Below are positions 1 to 9,375 of a DNA stretch of 35,688 nucleotides, one piece after another. Both the position numbers and the translations under genes were made by a program. The notes below the pieces were generated by a model. It was given only the letters and a program-made list of their open reading frames with translations. It was not told where the DNA came from and searched no databases. Origin of the DNA: Actinomycetota bacterium (GTDB taxonomy: Bacteria; Actinomycetota; Acidimicrobiia; Acidimicrobiales; Acidimicrobilacustridaceae); the NCBI GenBank assembly GCA_009699125.1, contig WLOT01000005.1:1-35688 (forward strand). Direction: 5' to 3'. Each line of letters starts with the position of its first letter. Positions within the stretch are counted from its first letter, which is position 1.

Positions 1-11
1 ATCCTCTGATC

Positions 12-536
12 TCAGAACGATTCACGGAGTTGGGACAGACGCTGACGCACAGAACCGTCGATGACGGTGTCGCCGATCTGGGTGACGATGCCACCGAGGA
101 CGCTGGGGTCGACATCGACCACGACCTCGATCTGCTTGCCGGTCTTCTTCGCCAAAGCGGCGGCGAGACGGGACTTCTGTTCGTCGGTCAGTGCGACCGC
201 CGAACGAACCTGCGCAACAACCTTGTCGCCGGTTGCAGCGTTACGAGCAAGCATGCTGTCGACAATGATCGGCAGGTCGCGAACTCGGCCGTTGGTGATG
301 GTGGTGGACACCAACGAGATAGTGAGTGCGTGTGCTTTGCCTTCGAGCAGGTCTTGAACGATCTGCGTGCGGAGCTCGGCAGGAAGGTGCGGATCGGAAA
401 GCGTGTTGCGCAGTTCGTCGTTACCTTCGATCGTGCGCGAAACACGAAAGAGTTCGTCGAGCACCTCGTTGCCCGAGCCTTCGGCACGAACAAGTGAGAG
501 GAATGCGCCGGCGTAGAGGTCGGTACGGTCGCTCAT
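12..536 (-). CDS. atpH: ATP synthase F1 delta subunit
   Basis: Delta (OSCP-type) subunit of the F1Fo ATP synthase; it sits on the alpha/beta head and ties it to the peripheral b stalk on the cytoplasmic face of the membrane. The 174-aa product has the usual length, a helical N-terminal half and the hallmark C-terminal block 'GGIVTQIGDTVIDGS' followed by 'RQRL'. Its ATG overlaps the stop of the b-subunit gene as ATGA, so translation is probably coupled. In mycobacteria delta is fused to a b-like segment; here it is a separate protein. The bases between its stop and the window edge read AGAGGA on the minus strand, probably the ribosome site of atpA just outside the window. The identification is firm from both sequence and position. 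Confidence 0.96.
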   Translation of the reverse strand: MSDRTDLYAGAFLSLVRAEGSGNEVLDELFRVSRTIEGNDELRNTLSDPHLPAELRTQIVQDLLEGKAHALTISLVSTTITNGRVRDLPIIVDSMLARNAATGDKVVAQVRSAVALTDEQKSRLAAALAKKTGKQIEVVVDVDPSVLGGIVTQIGDTVIDGSVRQRLSQLRESF

Positions 537-1084
537 GAGCCTGCCCCCACGCTGTTGATGTAGCTATCGATGAGTTCGGTTTGCGTTGCCGCATCGAGGC
601 TGTTGGCCACAACCTTTTCGGCCGCACCAAGTGCGAGCACTCCGATTTCGGCTTGAAGATCAGAGGTGGCCTGCGACTTGGCTGATTCGGCATCGGCAAG
701 ACCGCGTGCCTTGAGGTCGGCTGCATCGGTGCCGGCACGAGTGATGATCTGTGCCTTCACGGTCTGTGCGTCGGTGCGAGCCCCAGCGATGATGCGCTGA
801 CGTTCATCGGCGGCGTTGGCGATGTTGGATTCAACTTCGGCCAACTTGGCCTCGGCCGCTGCACGGGTATCAGCGGCGGCGGTGACCTCGTTGCGGATGC
901 GGTCGATGCGACCGTTCCACATTGTCTTGACGGGGCCAAGGCCCTTCCAAAGGAACAGCAGGACAATAAGAGTGAACGAAATCGTTCCCCAAATGACCTC
1001 GTTGGTGTCGCCAGGAATGATGAAGCTGTTGGCGTGGTGGCCACCTTCGCCGGCAGCCTCACTCGCGAGAACAAAGAAATTCAT
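533..1084 (-). CDS. atpF: ATP synthase Fo b subunit (first of two copies in gene order nearest atpH)
   Basis: Peripheral-stalk b subunit of the F1Fo ATP synthase. The 183-aa protein has a short N-terminus, one membrane helix at about residues 30-47 ('WGTISFTLIVLLFLWKGLG'), then a long charged, Ala-rich coiled coil to the C-terminus, as the family requires. The start is an ATG with an AGAGG ribosome site about 8 bases upstream. It overlaps atpH by 4 bases and lies 12 bases after a second b-type gene. The two are clearly diverged, so the stalk is likely a b/b' heterodimer rather than a b2 homodimer. Which copy deserves the name b and which b' cannot be settled from the sequence alone. Confidence 0.93.
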   Translation of the reverse strand: MNFFVLASEAAGEGGHHANSFIIPGDTNEVIWGTISFTLIVLLFLWKGLGPVKTMWNGRIDRIRNEVTAAADTRAAAEAKLAEVESNIANAADERQRIIAGARTDAQTVKAQIITRAGTDAADLKARGLADAESAKSQATSDLQAEIGVLALGAAEKVVANSLDAATQTELIDSYINSVGAGS

Positions 1085-1096
1085 GTGTCAGTCCTC

Positions 1097-1678
1097 TCAG
1101 TTCTGTCCGGCGGCGTTGACGTAGTCCTCGACGATGCGGCCCTGGGCAGCACGGTCAAGCGGCTTTTGGATAACGGCTTCGGCAGCACCCACAGCGATGT
1201 CAGTGATGGAGCCAGTGAGTTCGCTGCGGGCACGGGCCTTGGCGTCGGCAATTTCAGACGCCGCCTCGGCTCGGGCTGCGGCCACATCGGCCTCGGCAGC
1301 GGCGATCTGTGTGCGACGTTCGGCATCGCCTTCGGCCCGTGAGGCCTCGAGGATGGCGACGGCTTCGGCACGAGCACCGGCCAGACCGGCCTCGTACTGC
1401 TCGAGCTTGGCGACGCGCTCGGTCTCGGCTGCCTCGGCAGCGGCGAGATCGTCACGAACTTTGTCAGTGCGACCATCCATCACCTTGGTGATGCGCGGGA
1501 GCAGCACGAACTTCATCAGCGCCCACAGCGCGATGAAGAAGATCGCTGCCCAGAACATCTCATTGACGGTGGGGAGGATCGGGTTCTTGACCGTCTTGGC
1601 GTCACCCGCGGCCTGACCAAGCAGATTGTCAGCCTCATTTACGGCCTGATTGGCCAAAACCAGAATCGAAGCGAGCAC
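1097..1678 (-). CDS. atpF: ATP synthase Fo b-type subunit, second copy (b')
   Basis: Second peripheral-stalk subunit. The 193-aa product has a slightly longer N-terminus, a membrane helix at about residues 41-60 ('MFWAAIFFIALWALMKFVLL'), the post-helix motif 'PRITKVMDGRTDKVRDDLA' and a long Ala/Glu/Arg coiled coil. It starts at GTG with a good AAGGAG ribosome site 7 bases upstream. The 'R-I/V-...-DGR-DK-R-dL-A' stretch after the helix is more typical of b subunits than the shorter version in its neighbour. It follows atpE after a 150-base gap that carries a long hairpin and direct repeats. Two separate b-type genes are known from cyanobacteria and alphaproteobacteria; in mycobacteria the second is fused to delta. 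Identification as a b-type subunit is secure, the b versus b' label is not. Confidence 0.92.
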   Translation of the reverse strand: MLASILVLANQAVNEADNLLGQAAGDAKTVKNPILPTVNEMFWAAIFFIALWALMKFVLLPRITKVMDGRTDKVRDDLAAAEAAETERVAKLEQYEAGLAGARAEAVAILEASRAEGDAERRTQIAAAEADVAAARAEAASEIADAKARARSELTGSITDIAVGAAEAVIQKPLDRAAQGRIVEDYVNAAGQN

Positions 1679-1726
1679 GTGGAACTCCTTGGAGCGTGCG
1701 TCGTGGACAGAAAAGAAACTGCGTCA

Positions 1727-1760
1727 GTGCAAAAACTTCAGTGCAAAAAAACTTCGGTGC
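1727..1760. repeat. Short imperfect tandem direct repeat with A-tracts
   Basis: Two adjacent copies of a 14-16 base unit (GTGCAAAAACTTCA then GTGCAAAAAAACTTCG), followed by a partial third GTGC. On the minus-strand transcript these become T-runs (5 and 7 T) lying between the atpE 3' hairpin and the start of the second b gene. They may serve as weak terminator tails or processing sites. Function is inference only. Confidence 0.55.
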
Positions 1761-1767
1761 AGCGAAT

Positions 1768-1824
1768 CCTTTTGGGCGTCACCTGCCCCGCCGGAGCGGG
1801 GACAGGTGCGCAACACCCAAAAGG
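1768..1824 (-). promoter_or_regulatory. Long stem-loop directly downstream of atpE
   Basis: A 57-base imperfect palindrome begins four bases after the atpE stop. The outer arms CCTTTTGGG/CCCAAAAGG are a perfect 9-bp match; the inner arms CACCTGTCCCCG/CGGGGCAGGTG pair with one bulge around a short loop. On the minus-strand transcript T-rich tracts follow about 17 and 33 bases later rather than immediately, so it is a poor textbook terminator. It more likely limits read-through or protects the atpE 3' end, which would help make more c subunit than the other Fo subunits. Confidence 0.6.
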
Positions 1825-1828
1825 AGAA

Positions 1829-2986
<1,158 letters not shown>

Positions 2987-2990
<4 letters not shown>

Positions 2991-3436
2991 TTGGAGGTCG
3001 ACTCCTTCGAAGCAGGTGTGGGCTTAAGCCCGGGGTAAGCGATGGAAAGGGAGACACGCTTCATCTCCCAGAACAAAAGACCGAGGTGAGTCGTAACGAT
3101 GGTGATGCCAAGGGGCACCAACTCGACCCACGAGGCTGTCCGGACAAGCCAGATAGCCAGAAAAATTAAGGACAAACGAATCAGATAACCGAAGAGCGCT
3201 GCGCCCATGACGAATCCCGGAGAGATACGCCCGGCCCAGGTCAGCATCGCGGCGGCAAGCACGAAGTTCGCCACAACGATCGCAAGACCATAGGCGGTGG
3301 AGAGGGCCCCGTGGACACCCCAGATGAAACCAAATGCGATGATGAGAATCGGCCCAATAATTGCGGCCTTTTTCACCATGTCGCGAGCGATCATCGCCTC
3401 GGGTGCATCGCTATCAACATGGATCGGTGAGGTCAT
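2987..3436 (-). CDS. atpI: AtpI-like membrane protein of the ATP synthase operon
   Basis: Small integral membrane protein of the ATP synthase I type, the family implicated in c-ring assembly and/or Mg2+ handling for the Fo complex. About 149 aa with four predicted helices (roughly residues 25-43, 50-67, 75-96 and 105-123) and a cytosolic tail. I prefer the ATG at 3436 because it overlaps the upstream stop as ATGA, like the other junctions in this operon; the ATG four codons earlier (3448) is possible. No strong ribosome site is seen, consistent with coupled translation. Family assignment rests on topology and position rather than on a sharp motif. Confidence 0.78.
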
Positions 3437-3681
3437 CGTTGCGCCCATGGACCGTTCGCTTCGTGGTGTTCCATCTCAGAGCGATACGTGAAGTAGATCT
3501 TCGTGACGGCACCGACGAGGCCGAGCAGGCCGAAAGTGATCGTGAGAACCGGGACAGTTCCGAACAAGCGATCGAGTCCGTAGCCAATGACGGCGAGGAG
3601 CAACGGCGAAAAGACGAGCTCGTAGCCGCCCGTGGTTCGTCCCATTTGCTGTGTGAGTTCGCGCCGTTGCGAATTCTTCAC
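3433..3681 (-). CDS. AtpZ/AtpQ-like small membrane protein
   Basis: First gene of the ATP synthase cluster proper. The conserved part 'GYELVFSPLLLAVIGYGLDRLFG' continues into a second helix and ends 'GAVTKIYFTYR', matching the AtpZ type ('...GYWLDR.LGT.P......G...G....Y'). Such two-helix proteins often precede atpI or atpB and are thought to form a Mg2+/Ca2+ channel with AtpI. The ORF track gives 110 aa, but the N-terminal extension is Arg/Ser-rich and unlike the family. I choose GTG at 3681 (82 aa), preceded by AAGGTG; ATG at 3645 (70 aa) is the alternative. The 3' end overlaps the AtpI-like gene. Confidence 0.72.
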   Translation of the reverse strand: MKNSQRRELTQQMGRTTGGYELVFSPLLLAVIGYGLDRLFGTVPVLTITFGLLGLVGAVTKIYFTYRSEMEHHEANGPWAQR

Positions 3682-3746
3682 CGCGCACCTTGGTGTGTCG
3701 GAGGAATGATGGACCGATCGACAACACCCAAACCTGCGTGTCGCTG

Positions 3747-3770
3747 ACCTTGTGAAACTGCGCACAAGGT
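3747..3770 (-). promoter_or_regulatory. Stem-loop between wecA and the ATP synthase genes
   Basis: Perfect 8-bp arms ACCTTGTG and CACAAGGT around an 8-base loop, ten bases after the wecA stop in the direction of transcription. There is no T-run after it, so it is not a standard terminator; it may partly separate wecA expression from the atp genes or mark an RNA processing site. Confidence 0.45.
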
Positions 3771-3780
3771 AGGCGCGCCG

Positions 3781-5016
3781 TTAATTTTCCGCAACTTTTC
3801 CCTGCTCTTCATCCGCAACCGGGGCTGGGGCACCGAACTCGATTGGCCCGGTGGCCTCGGACTGGTCGAGTCCAGCGCGGCGGCGGTTGTCCCGGGCCTC
3901 GTCTCTGGCCAGGCGACGACGCTCAATTCGTACTCCCGGATGCAGGATCGTGAAGAGCGATAAGAGGATGGCGGCGATCCCGAACGGCACGATGCCATCG
4001 CCTGAACCGCTGTAAATCGGCCACAGAACGAAGCCACTTAGCAGGGCAGTCCAGGTCCAGAGAATGAAGACACTGCGGCGATGTCCGTGACCAAGCGCCA
4101 TGAGGCGATGGTGCAGGTGGCCTTTATCGGCATTGGAGATGCCGCTGCGGGAACGGGCTCGCCGAATGATGGCGAACAGCGTGTCGATGACCGGTACCCC
4201 GAGGATGACGAGCGGAATGAGCAGCGGGGCAAAGAAGAAGAAGGAGCTGCCCGAGTACGACCGATCGGTACGCCCACCAACAACCATGGTCGATGCCGCC
4301 ATCAACAAACCGAGGAGCAGAGCTCCGGCGTCGCCCATGAAAATTTTGGCGGGGTGAATGTTGTGGGGAAGAAAGCCGATGCACGCACCGAGAGCAACGA
4401 TGGCGACGAGTGGACCGACATTCCCAGCCGCCAACAGTCCTTCGCCACCAAGTTCGTGGGCATAGAGGAAAAACGTCGCAGCGGCGATGGCCACAATGCC
4501 ACCGGCCAAACCATCAAGCCCGTCGATCAGGTTGATGGCGTTTGCCATACCGACGACCCACACCACCGAGATCAAGTACGACCAATCGGTGGAAAGTACG
4601 AAAACGCCAGCAAACGGCACGCGGAATACGAGTATCGAAATTCCTGAGATGACAAGCACACTCGCAGCAAGAGTGATGCCCGCGATTTTCGCCGGTGCCG
4701 AAACTTCTTTCAGATCGTCGATGACACCAACAACGGCGATGACGATTGCAGCGAGCACCAACCCGAGTGGCTCAGTACTGCCGTTGAAAACAACATCGAA
4801 TGATCCCATGCACCATGCGGTGAACATTCCCGCGAGAACACCGAGCAGCATCGCAACGCCACCAAGAGTGGGAGTTGGACGTTCGTGCACATGACGCGCA
4901 TCGGGACGCACGACCGCGCCAATCCGAAACGACAAACGCCGAACTCCGAACAAGGTCACAAACGTCGTGGCGGCAACGACCGCCAAGACGATTGCGTATG
5001 CGCCGATGCTCGGCAC
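3781..5016 (-). CDS. wecA: UDP-GlcNAc: undecaprenyl-phosphate phosphotransferase (WecA/TagO/MraY family)
   Basis: Polytopic membrane enzyme that transfers a phospho-N-acetylhexosamine from UDP-sugar to polyprenyl phosphate, the first step in building cell-wall polymers (arabinogalactan linker or teichoic-type in Actinobacteria). The 411-aa protein has about eleven helices. Family motifs appear in order: 'RPTPTLGG' (46-53), the Mg-binding 'DDLKE' (100-104), 'NAINLIDGLDGLAGG' (159-173), 'FMGDAG' (226-231) and the cytosolic loop 'HLHHRL' (300-305). The C-terminal ~60 residues are hydrophilic and lineage-specific. In many Actinobacteria wecA/rfe stands directly ahead of atpI, as here. It follows glyA by 20 bases and is probably cotranscribed with it. 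Confidence 0.93.
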   Translation of the reverse strand: MPSIGAYAIVLAVVAATTFVTLFGVRRLSFRIGAVVRPDARHVHERPTPTLGGVAMLLGVLAGMFTAWCMGSFDVVFNGSTEPLGLVLAAIVIAVVGVIDDLKEVSAPAKIAGITLAASVLVISGISILVFRVPFAGVFVLSTDWSYLISVVWVVGMANAINLIDGLDGLAGGIVAIAAATFFLYAHELGGEGLLAAGNVGPLVAIVALGACIGFLPHNIHPAKIFMGDAGALLLGLLMAASTMVVGGRTDRSYSGSSFFFFAPLLIPLVILGVPVIDTLFAIIRRARSRSGISNADKGHLHHRLMALGHGHRRSVFILWTWTALLSGFVLWPIYSGSGDGIVPFGIAAILLSLFTILHPGVRIERRRLARDEARDNRRRAGLDQSEATGPIEFGAPAPVADEEQGKVAEN

Positions 5017-5036
5017 GGTGTCGAAGACTCCCCGAC

Positions 5037-6278
5037 TCAGCCGTAGGGGGTGAAGTTGGCGCAGAGTGCAGCAACATCGGTGCGCACGGCGGCGATGGCT
5101 GCGTCGTCGGTGCGACCGCGAAGTGCACGGGCAATCAACGATGCGATCTGCGCCATTTCGGGCTCGGTCATGCCCTGCGTTGTCACTGCTGGAGTACCGA
5201 TGCGAACACCACTGGTAACGAACGGCGAGCGAGGGTCGTCAGGAATCGTGTTCTTGTTCAGCGTGATACCAGCAAGGTCGAGCACAGCCTGTGCTTCCTT
5301 GCCCGTGAGTTCCGCATCGAAACCACGAAGATCAACCAAGCAGAGATGGTTATCGGTGCCACCTGAGACCAAACGGAATCCTTCTTTGGCAAGCGCTTCT
5401 GCAAGCGCAGCAGAGTTCTTCACGATCTGCTGCGCGTAACCCTTGAACGATGGGTCGGCTGCTTCACGGAATGCAACTGCCTTCGCGGCGATGGCATTTT
5501 CAAGCGGCCCACCCTGCAAGCCAGGGAACATCGCCTTGTCGATTGCCGCCGCGTGTTCAGCGCGGCTGAGGATGCAGCCACCGCGTGGACCGCGCAGAGT
5601 CTTGTGCGTGGTGAAAGTAACGACGTCGGCGTACTGCACGGGATTGGGATGCACGCCGCCGGCAATGAGGCCAGCAATATGCGCTGCGTCGAACATAAGC
5701 AGCGCGCCAATTTCGTCGGCGATTTCACGAATAGGCGCTGGATCGATGATGCGCGGGTATGCGGTAGCACCAGCAATGATCATCTTCGGACGTTCACGCA
5801 GCGCGGTTTCGCGCATTTGGTCCATGTCGATTCGTTCGTCAGACATGTTGACGCCGTACGCCACGAAGTTATAGAAGCGACCAGAGATGTTGACGGGCGA
5901 ACCATGGGTGAGATGACCGCCGTGATCAAGGCTGAGGCCCATGACTTTGTCGCCCTGCTCGAGAAGTGCGAGATACACGCCGAGGTTGGCGTTGGCACCC
6001 GAATGAGGTTGAACGTTGGCGTGCTCGGCGCCGAAAAGTTCCTTCACCCGGTCGCGAGCGATGTCTTCGATCTCGTCGACGATCTCGTTGCCGCCGTAAT
6101 AACGCTTGCCGGGGTAACCCTCGGAGTACTTGTTGGTGAGCACCGAACCCGTGGCGCGCATGACTGCGGGTGACGTGAAGTTCTCGGAAGCGATGAGCTG
6201 CAGCGTGGTGTTCTGACGTTCGACCTCGGAATCGATAAGTCCGAAAAGCGTGTCGTCGTTGTCAGCGGGCCAGGGCAT
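5037..6278 (-). CDS. glyA: Serine hydroxymethyltransferase
   Basis: PLP enzyme converting serine and tetrahydrofolate to glycine and 5,10-methylene-THF, the main source of one-carbon units. The ORF opens at 6392, but the true start is the ATG at 6278: it has GAGGAGAT 6 bases upstream and gives 413 aa, the normal length. Diagnostic blocks are '[12 protein letters not shown]' (28-39), '[13 protein letters not shown]' (51-63), '[12 protein letters not shown]' (197-208) and the PLP lysine K226 in '[12 protein letters not shown]'. A TACCAT -10-like element lies about 30 bases upstream, in the divergent gap with the thiolase-like gene. It heads a minus-strand run into wecA and the atp operon. Confidence 0.98.
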   Translation of the reverse strand: MPWPADNDDTLFGLIDSEVERQNTTLQLIASENFTSPAVMRATGSVLTNKYSEGYPGKRYYGGNEIVDEIEDIARDRVKELFGAEHANVQPHSGANANLGVYLALLEQGDKVMGLSLDHGGHLTHGSPVNISGRFYNFVAYGVNMSDERIDMDQMRETALRERPKMIIAGATAYPRIIDPAPIREIADEIGALLMFDAAHIAGLIAGGVHPNPVQYADVVTFTTHKTLRGPRGGCILSRAEHAAAIDKAMFPGLQGGPLENAIAAKAVAFREAADPSFKGYAQQIVKNSAALAEALAKEGFRLVSGGTDNHLCLVDLRGFDAELTGKEAQAVLDLAGITLNKNTIPDDPRSPFVTSGVRIGTPAVTTQGMTEPEMAQIASLIARALRGRTDDAAIAAVRTDVAALCANFTPYG

Positions 6279-6307
6279 GGCGGATCTCCTCGTGCGGTGT
6301 GGCATGG

Positions 6308-6313
6308 ATGGTA
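6308..6313 (-). promoter_or_regulatory. Candidate -10 element for glyA
   Basis: TACCAT on the minus strand, 29 bases before the glyA ATG, leaving a leader of roughly 20 bases that includes the GAGGAGAT ribosome site. No convincing -35 box is visible. It sits in the 83-base divergent gap shared with the thiolase-like gene. Confidence 0.35.
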
Positions 6314-6348
6314 GTGCCGCACCTTCGGACGCCGACCCGCTCGGCAAG

Positions 6349-6354
6349 TACGTT
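6349..6354 (+). promoter_or_regulatory. Candidate -10 element, leaderless start of the thiolase-like gene
   Basis: TACGTT ends 7 bases before the ATG at 6362, and there is no ribosome-binding sequence in between. This is the spacing expected if transcription starts at or next to the start codon. One of seven such arrangements in the window. Confidence 0.4.
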
Positions 6355-6361
6355 GCCGGAC

Positions 6362-7888
6362 ATGGCTCTCGAACTCGATCCCCGACTTCCAATAATCGTC
6401 GGCACCGGACAGATCATGATCCGCGACGCAGCGACCGAACCTCTCGAACCCGCCGACCTCATGGCCGAGGCCTTGCGCCGGGCCGAAACCGACAGTGGCG
6501 GAACGGGGCTACTCACCGGTGCCGATCAGGTGCTGACGGTCAGCGAACTCTCATGGAAGTACCGCAATCCGGCCCTTGCGGTTGCTGAGCGCATTGGGGC
6601 GACGCCCCGACGCCTCGCCACCTCCGTCGTGGGCGGAAATCTGGCCGGTGTCATGGTCGCCCGGGCCGCAGCCGACATTCAGGCCGGCGCCGCCGATGTG
6701 ATCGTCATCACCGGAGGTGAAGCAACCCGGACTCGATCTCGCCTCCGCAAGGCTGGGCTCGAACCGGAATGGTCAACCCAAGCCGACTCGGTCGAGTCGC
6801 CCGAATCGATCGGCGACCTTCGTCCGCTCGTTGATGAGATCGAAAATGCCCGCGGGGTTCGATTGCCCGTTCACGTGTACCCGTTGTTTGAAGTTGCACT
6901 TCGGGCCCGACTCGGACTGAGCGTCGATGACCACATCGCACGCGTTGGTTCGCTGTGGTCAGCGTTCTCTGACGTTGCAGCAACGAATCCAAACGCCTGG
7001 ATTCGCACTCCCCTTTCCGGAACCGAGATCACGGTTGCCTCGGCCGAGAACCGAATGATCGCGTGGCCCTACACAAAGCGGCTTTGCTCAAACAACCAAG
7101 TCGATCAAGGTGCCGCAGTCATCATCACCTCGGTTGCAGCCGCCGAACGTGCCGGCGTTCCTCGCGACCGGTGGGTCTTCCTTCACGCTGGCGCCGAAGC
7201 GATCGACCACTGGAACGTTTCACATCGCGTCGACTTGTGTTCATCACCCGCGCTTCGAACTGCCGGACGCGATGCATTCGCACTTGCAGGCATCGCATCC
7301 GACGACATTGCTCATATCGATCTGTACTCGTGCTTCCCAGCGGCGGTTCAGATCGGCGCAATTGAACTTGGACTCATTCCTGCGGCCGACACAAATGGCG
7401 AAGGATGGGGCGGCGTTGGTGCAACGCGTCCGCTCACCGTCACCGGAGGCATGACATTTGCTGGGGGCCCACTGAACAACTACCCGACGCATGGTCTTGC
7501 AACGATGGTCGAAACGTTGCGCAATGACGCTGGCTCCGTCGGCCTTTGCACCGCAAACGGTGGTTACACCACCGAACACGCCGTTCTCATCGCTTCGACC
7601 GAACCTCCAGCGGCTGGTGCCTATCGATACTCGAATCCACAAGCCGAAGTCGACGCGCTTCCGAGCGTTGCATGCGATGACACGTGGAGAGGCGCCGTCA
7701 CCATTGAGAGCGCGACCGTTGTGTTTGAAGATGTTCCAACCCACGCGCTCATTGCGACGCGCACACCAGAAGGCCAGCGCTCTTGGGGAATGTCCACCGA
7801 CACGAACTTTATGAATGCCGCTATGACAACAGAGCTTGTTGGATTGGGCGCGCAACGCTCCGCAGACGGAACCGTTTCAATTGACTGA
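6362..7888 (+). CDS. Thiolase-like protein (TLP1 type, acetyl-CoA acetyltransferase superfamily)
   Basis: A 508-aa member of the thiolase superfamily with the extra C-terminal domain of thiolase-like protein type 1. The start at 6362 gives the typical N-terminus '[12 protein letters not shown]'. Where true thiolases have the nucleophilic Cys (C-x-S-G), this protein reads '[10 protein letters not shown]' at about 88-97, so the acyl-accepting Cys is missing. The other landmarks are altered: '[11 protein letters not shown]' replaces the NEAF region, and '[11 protein letters not shown]' and 'CTANGG' replace GHP and CxG. It may therefore bind acyl-CoA or catalyse a different Claisen or thioester chemistry. 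It is divergent from glyA, with a leaderless-type promoter, and convergent with the cyclic-nucleotide-binding gene. Family placement is good, activity unknown. Confidence 0.82.
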   Translation: MALELDPRLPIIVGTGQIMIRDAATEPLEPADLMAEALRRAETDSGGTGLLTGADQVLTVSELSWKYRNPALAVAERIGATPRRLATSVVGGNLAGVMVARAAADIQAGAADVIVITGGEATRTRSRLRKAGLEPEWSTQADSVESPESIGDLRPLVDEIENARGVRLPVHVYPLFEVALRARLGLSVDDHIARVGSLWSAFSDVAATNPNAWIRTPLSGTEITVASAENRMIAWPYTKRLCSNNQVDQGAAVIITSVAAAERAGVPRDRWVFLHAGAEAIDHWNVSHRVDLCSSPALRTAGRDAFALAGIASDDIAHIDLYSCFPAAVQIGAIELGLIPAADTNGEGWGGVGATRPLTVTGGMTFAGGPLNNYPTHGLATMVETLRNDAGSVGLCTANGGYTTEHAVLIASTEPPAAGAYRYSNPQAEVDALPSVACDDTWRGAVTIESATVVFEDVPTHALIATRTPEGQRSWGMSTDTNFMNAAMTTELVGLGAQRSADGTVSID

Positions 7889-7901
7889 ATCAGTTGATGA
7901 C

Positions 7902-8333
7902 TTAGCCGTCGCTCAAGTTCGCTTTTAAGCGAGCAGCGAGCAACGTGTGCACTCGCTCCTCGGCCTTCGGCATTTCAGTCAAAAGTTTTTGAAACGCTTT
8001 CGTGTCGAACGCGAGCAACGCCATCGGTGTGGTGGCAACGACTGTTGCGGTACGTGGCCGACGGTCGATCAGCGACATCTCACCGACCATGGAACCTGGC
8101 CCGAGCGTGACGAGGTGTTCCTCGCCTACAAAGACCTCGGCCTCGCCCGATTCGATGACGTAACACTCCTGGCCGACTCGACCTTGATCGATCAGAAGCA
8201 CCCCCGCCTCGATCTCGACATCGTCGGCCAACTCGGCCACTCGATCGAGTTCCGCGTCGCTGAACCCCTCAAAGAAGGCCAGTCCTCTCAGTCGAGAGGC
8301 GCCATTGACTGCCTTTTTTCGCTTTCCGAACAC
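7902..8333 (-). CDS. Small cyclic-nucleotide-binding domain protein
   Basis: Stand-alone CRP/FNR-type cyclic-nucleotide-binding domain of about 143 aa without a DNA-binding or catalytic partner domain. A beta-roll is followed by the phosphate-binding cassette 'PGSMVGEMSLIDRRPRTATV', which retains the Glu and Arg that hold the cyclic phosphate and ribose, so ligand binding is plausible. The ORF track starts at 8486, overlapping menB; I choose GTG at 8333 because AGGTGG lies 5 bases upstream. A candidate -10 (TACCAT, 8377-8382) and a 7-bp inverted repeat lie in the divergent gap with menB. Its partner is unknown; it could act by protein-protein contact. Confidence 0.8.
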   Translation of the reverse strand: MFGKRKKAVNGASRLRGLAFFEGFSDAELDRVAELADDVEIEAGVLLIDQGRVGQECYVIESGEAEVFVGEEHLVTLGPGSMVGEMSLIDRRPRTATVVATTPMALLAFDTKAFQKLLTEMPKAEERVHTLLAARLKANLSDG

Positions 8334-8352
8334 AATTCCCACCTTTCGGCAT

Positions 8353-8370
8353 GGACGGGTGCCCCCGTCC
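8353..8370. promoter_or_regulatory. Inverted repeat in the divergent gap between the cNMP-binding gene and menB
   Basis: GGACGGG-TGCC-CCCGTCC, a perfect 7-bp dyad with a 4-base spacer, lies between the two divergent starts, next to the TACCAT element (8377-8382) pointing toward the cNMP-binding gene. It could be an operator or the first hairpin of that transcript. Confidence 0.4.
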
Positions 8371-8415
8371 GCGACGATGGTAGGCGCAACCCGCTTCATC
8401 TGACCGGAGGAATTC

Positions 8416-9318
8416 ATGGTCTCGGAAATCTTTGACCCAACCGCATGGCGCCCCGTCCCCGGTTTTGAGGACTTCACCGACATCACGTACCACCGCGCGG
8501 TCGATCAGGGAACGGTCCGGGTCGCGTTCAACCGCCCCGAGATCCGCAATGCGTTTCGACCGCAAACTGTCGATGAGCTCTATAAGGCGCTTGACCATGC
8601 ACGCATGTCGAGTGATGTCGGCTGCGTGTTGCTCACCGGCAACGGTCCGTCGCCACGAGACGGTGGATGGGCGTTCTGTTCCGGCGGCGATCAACGGATT
8701 CGCGGCAAGGACGGCTACAAGTACGCCGACGGTGAAACTGCCGACACCATCGACCCCGCACGAAGCGGACGACTTCACATCCTCGAGGTGCAGCGACTCA
8801 TCCGCTTCATGCCCAAGGTCGTGATCTGCGTCGTTCCTGGCTGGGCAGCCGGTGGCGGACACAGTCTTCATGTTGTGTGTGATCTCACACTCGCCAGTGC
8901 AGAACATGCGAAGTTCAAACAGACCGATGCCGATGTTGCCAGTTTCGATGGCGGATTCGGCTCGGCGTATCTCGCGAGGCAAGTCGGGCAAAAGTTTGCT
9001 CGCGAGATTTTCTTCTTAGGTCGCGAATACAGCGCAGAGCAGATGTTCCAAATGGGCGCGGTCAATGAAGTTGTTCCGCATGCTGATCTCGAAAAGGTCG
9101 CGCTTGAGTGGGCAGCGATGATCAATGGCAAGAGCCCAACCGCACAACGAATGTTGAAGTATTCGTTCAACCTCATTGATGACGGGCTTGTTGGTCAACA
9201 AATCTTCGCTGGCGAAGCGACGCGCCTTGCCTACGGAACCGACGAAGCAGCCGAAGGTCGAGATTCATTTCTCGAAAAGCGCGACCCCGATTGGTCCGCC
9301 TATCCGTGGCATTTCTGA
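8416..9318 (+). CDS. menB: 1,4-dihydroxy-2-naphthoyl-CoA synthase
   Basis: Crotonase-fold enzyme that closes the second ring of menaquinone from o-succinylbenzoyl-CoA. The 300-aa product matches MenB rather than a general enoyl-CoA hydratase: it has the oxyanion-loop 'FCSGGDQRIRGKDGY' (87-101), the second oxyanion region 'GWAAGGGHSLH' (142-152), the active-site Asp178 in 'SFDGGFGSAYLARQVGQ', and the conserved C-terminal 'KRDPDWSAYPWHF' whose Tyr acts across the subunit interface. GGAGG stands 6 bases before the ATG, one of the best ribosome sites in the window. No other men gene is present. The product shows that the host uses menaquinone. Confidence 0.96.
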   Translation: MVSEIFDPTAWRPVPGFEDFTDITYHRAVDQGTVRVAFNRPEIRNAFRPQTVDELYKALDHARMSSDVGCVLLTGNGPSPRDGGWAFCSGGDQRIRGKDGYKYADGETADTIDPARSGRLHILEVQRLIRFMPKVVICVVPGWAAGGGHSLHVVCDLTLASAEHAKFKQTDADVASFDGGFGSAYLARQVGQKFAREIFFLGREYSAEQMFQMGAVNEVVPHADLEKVALEWAAMINGKSPTAQRMLKYSFNLIDDGLVGQQIFAGEATRLAYGTDEAAEGRDSFLEKRDPDWSAYPWHF

Positions 9319-9375
9319 CCTGCGGTCCGCGGGCACTTCTCACCTGCACCGGATGCACTTCTAAGGCAAGCGACC

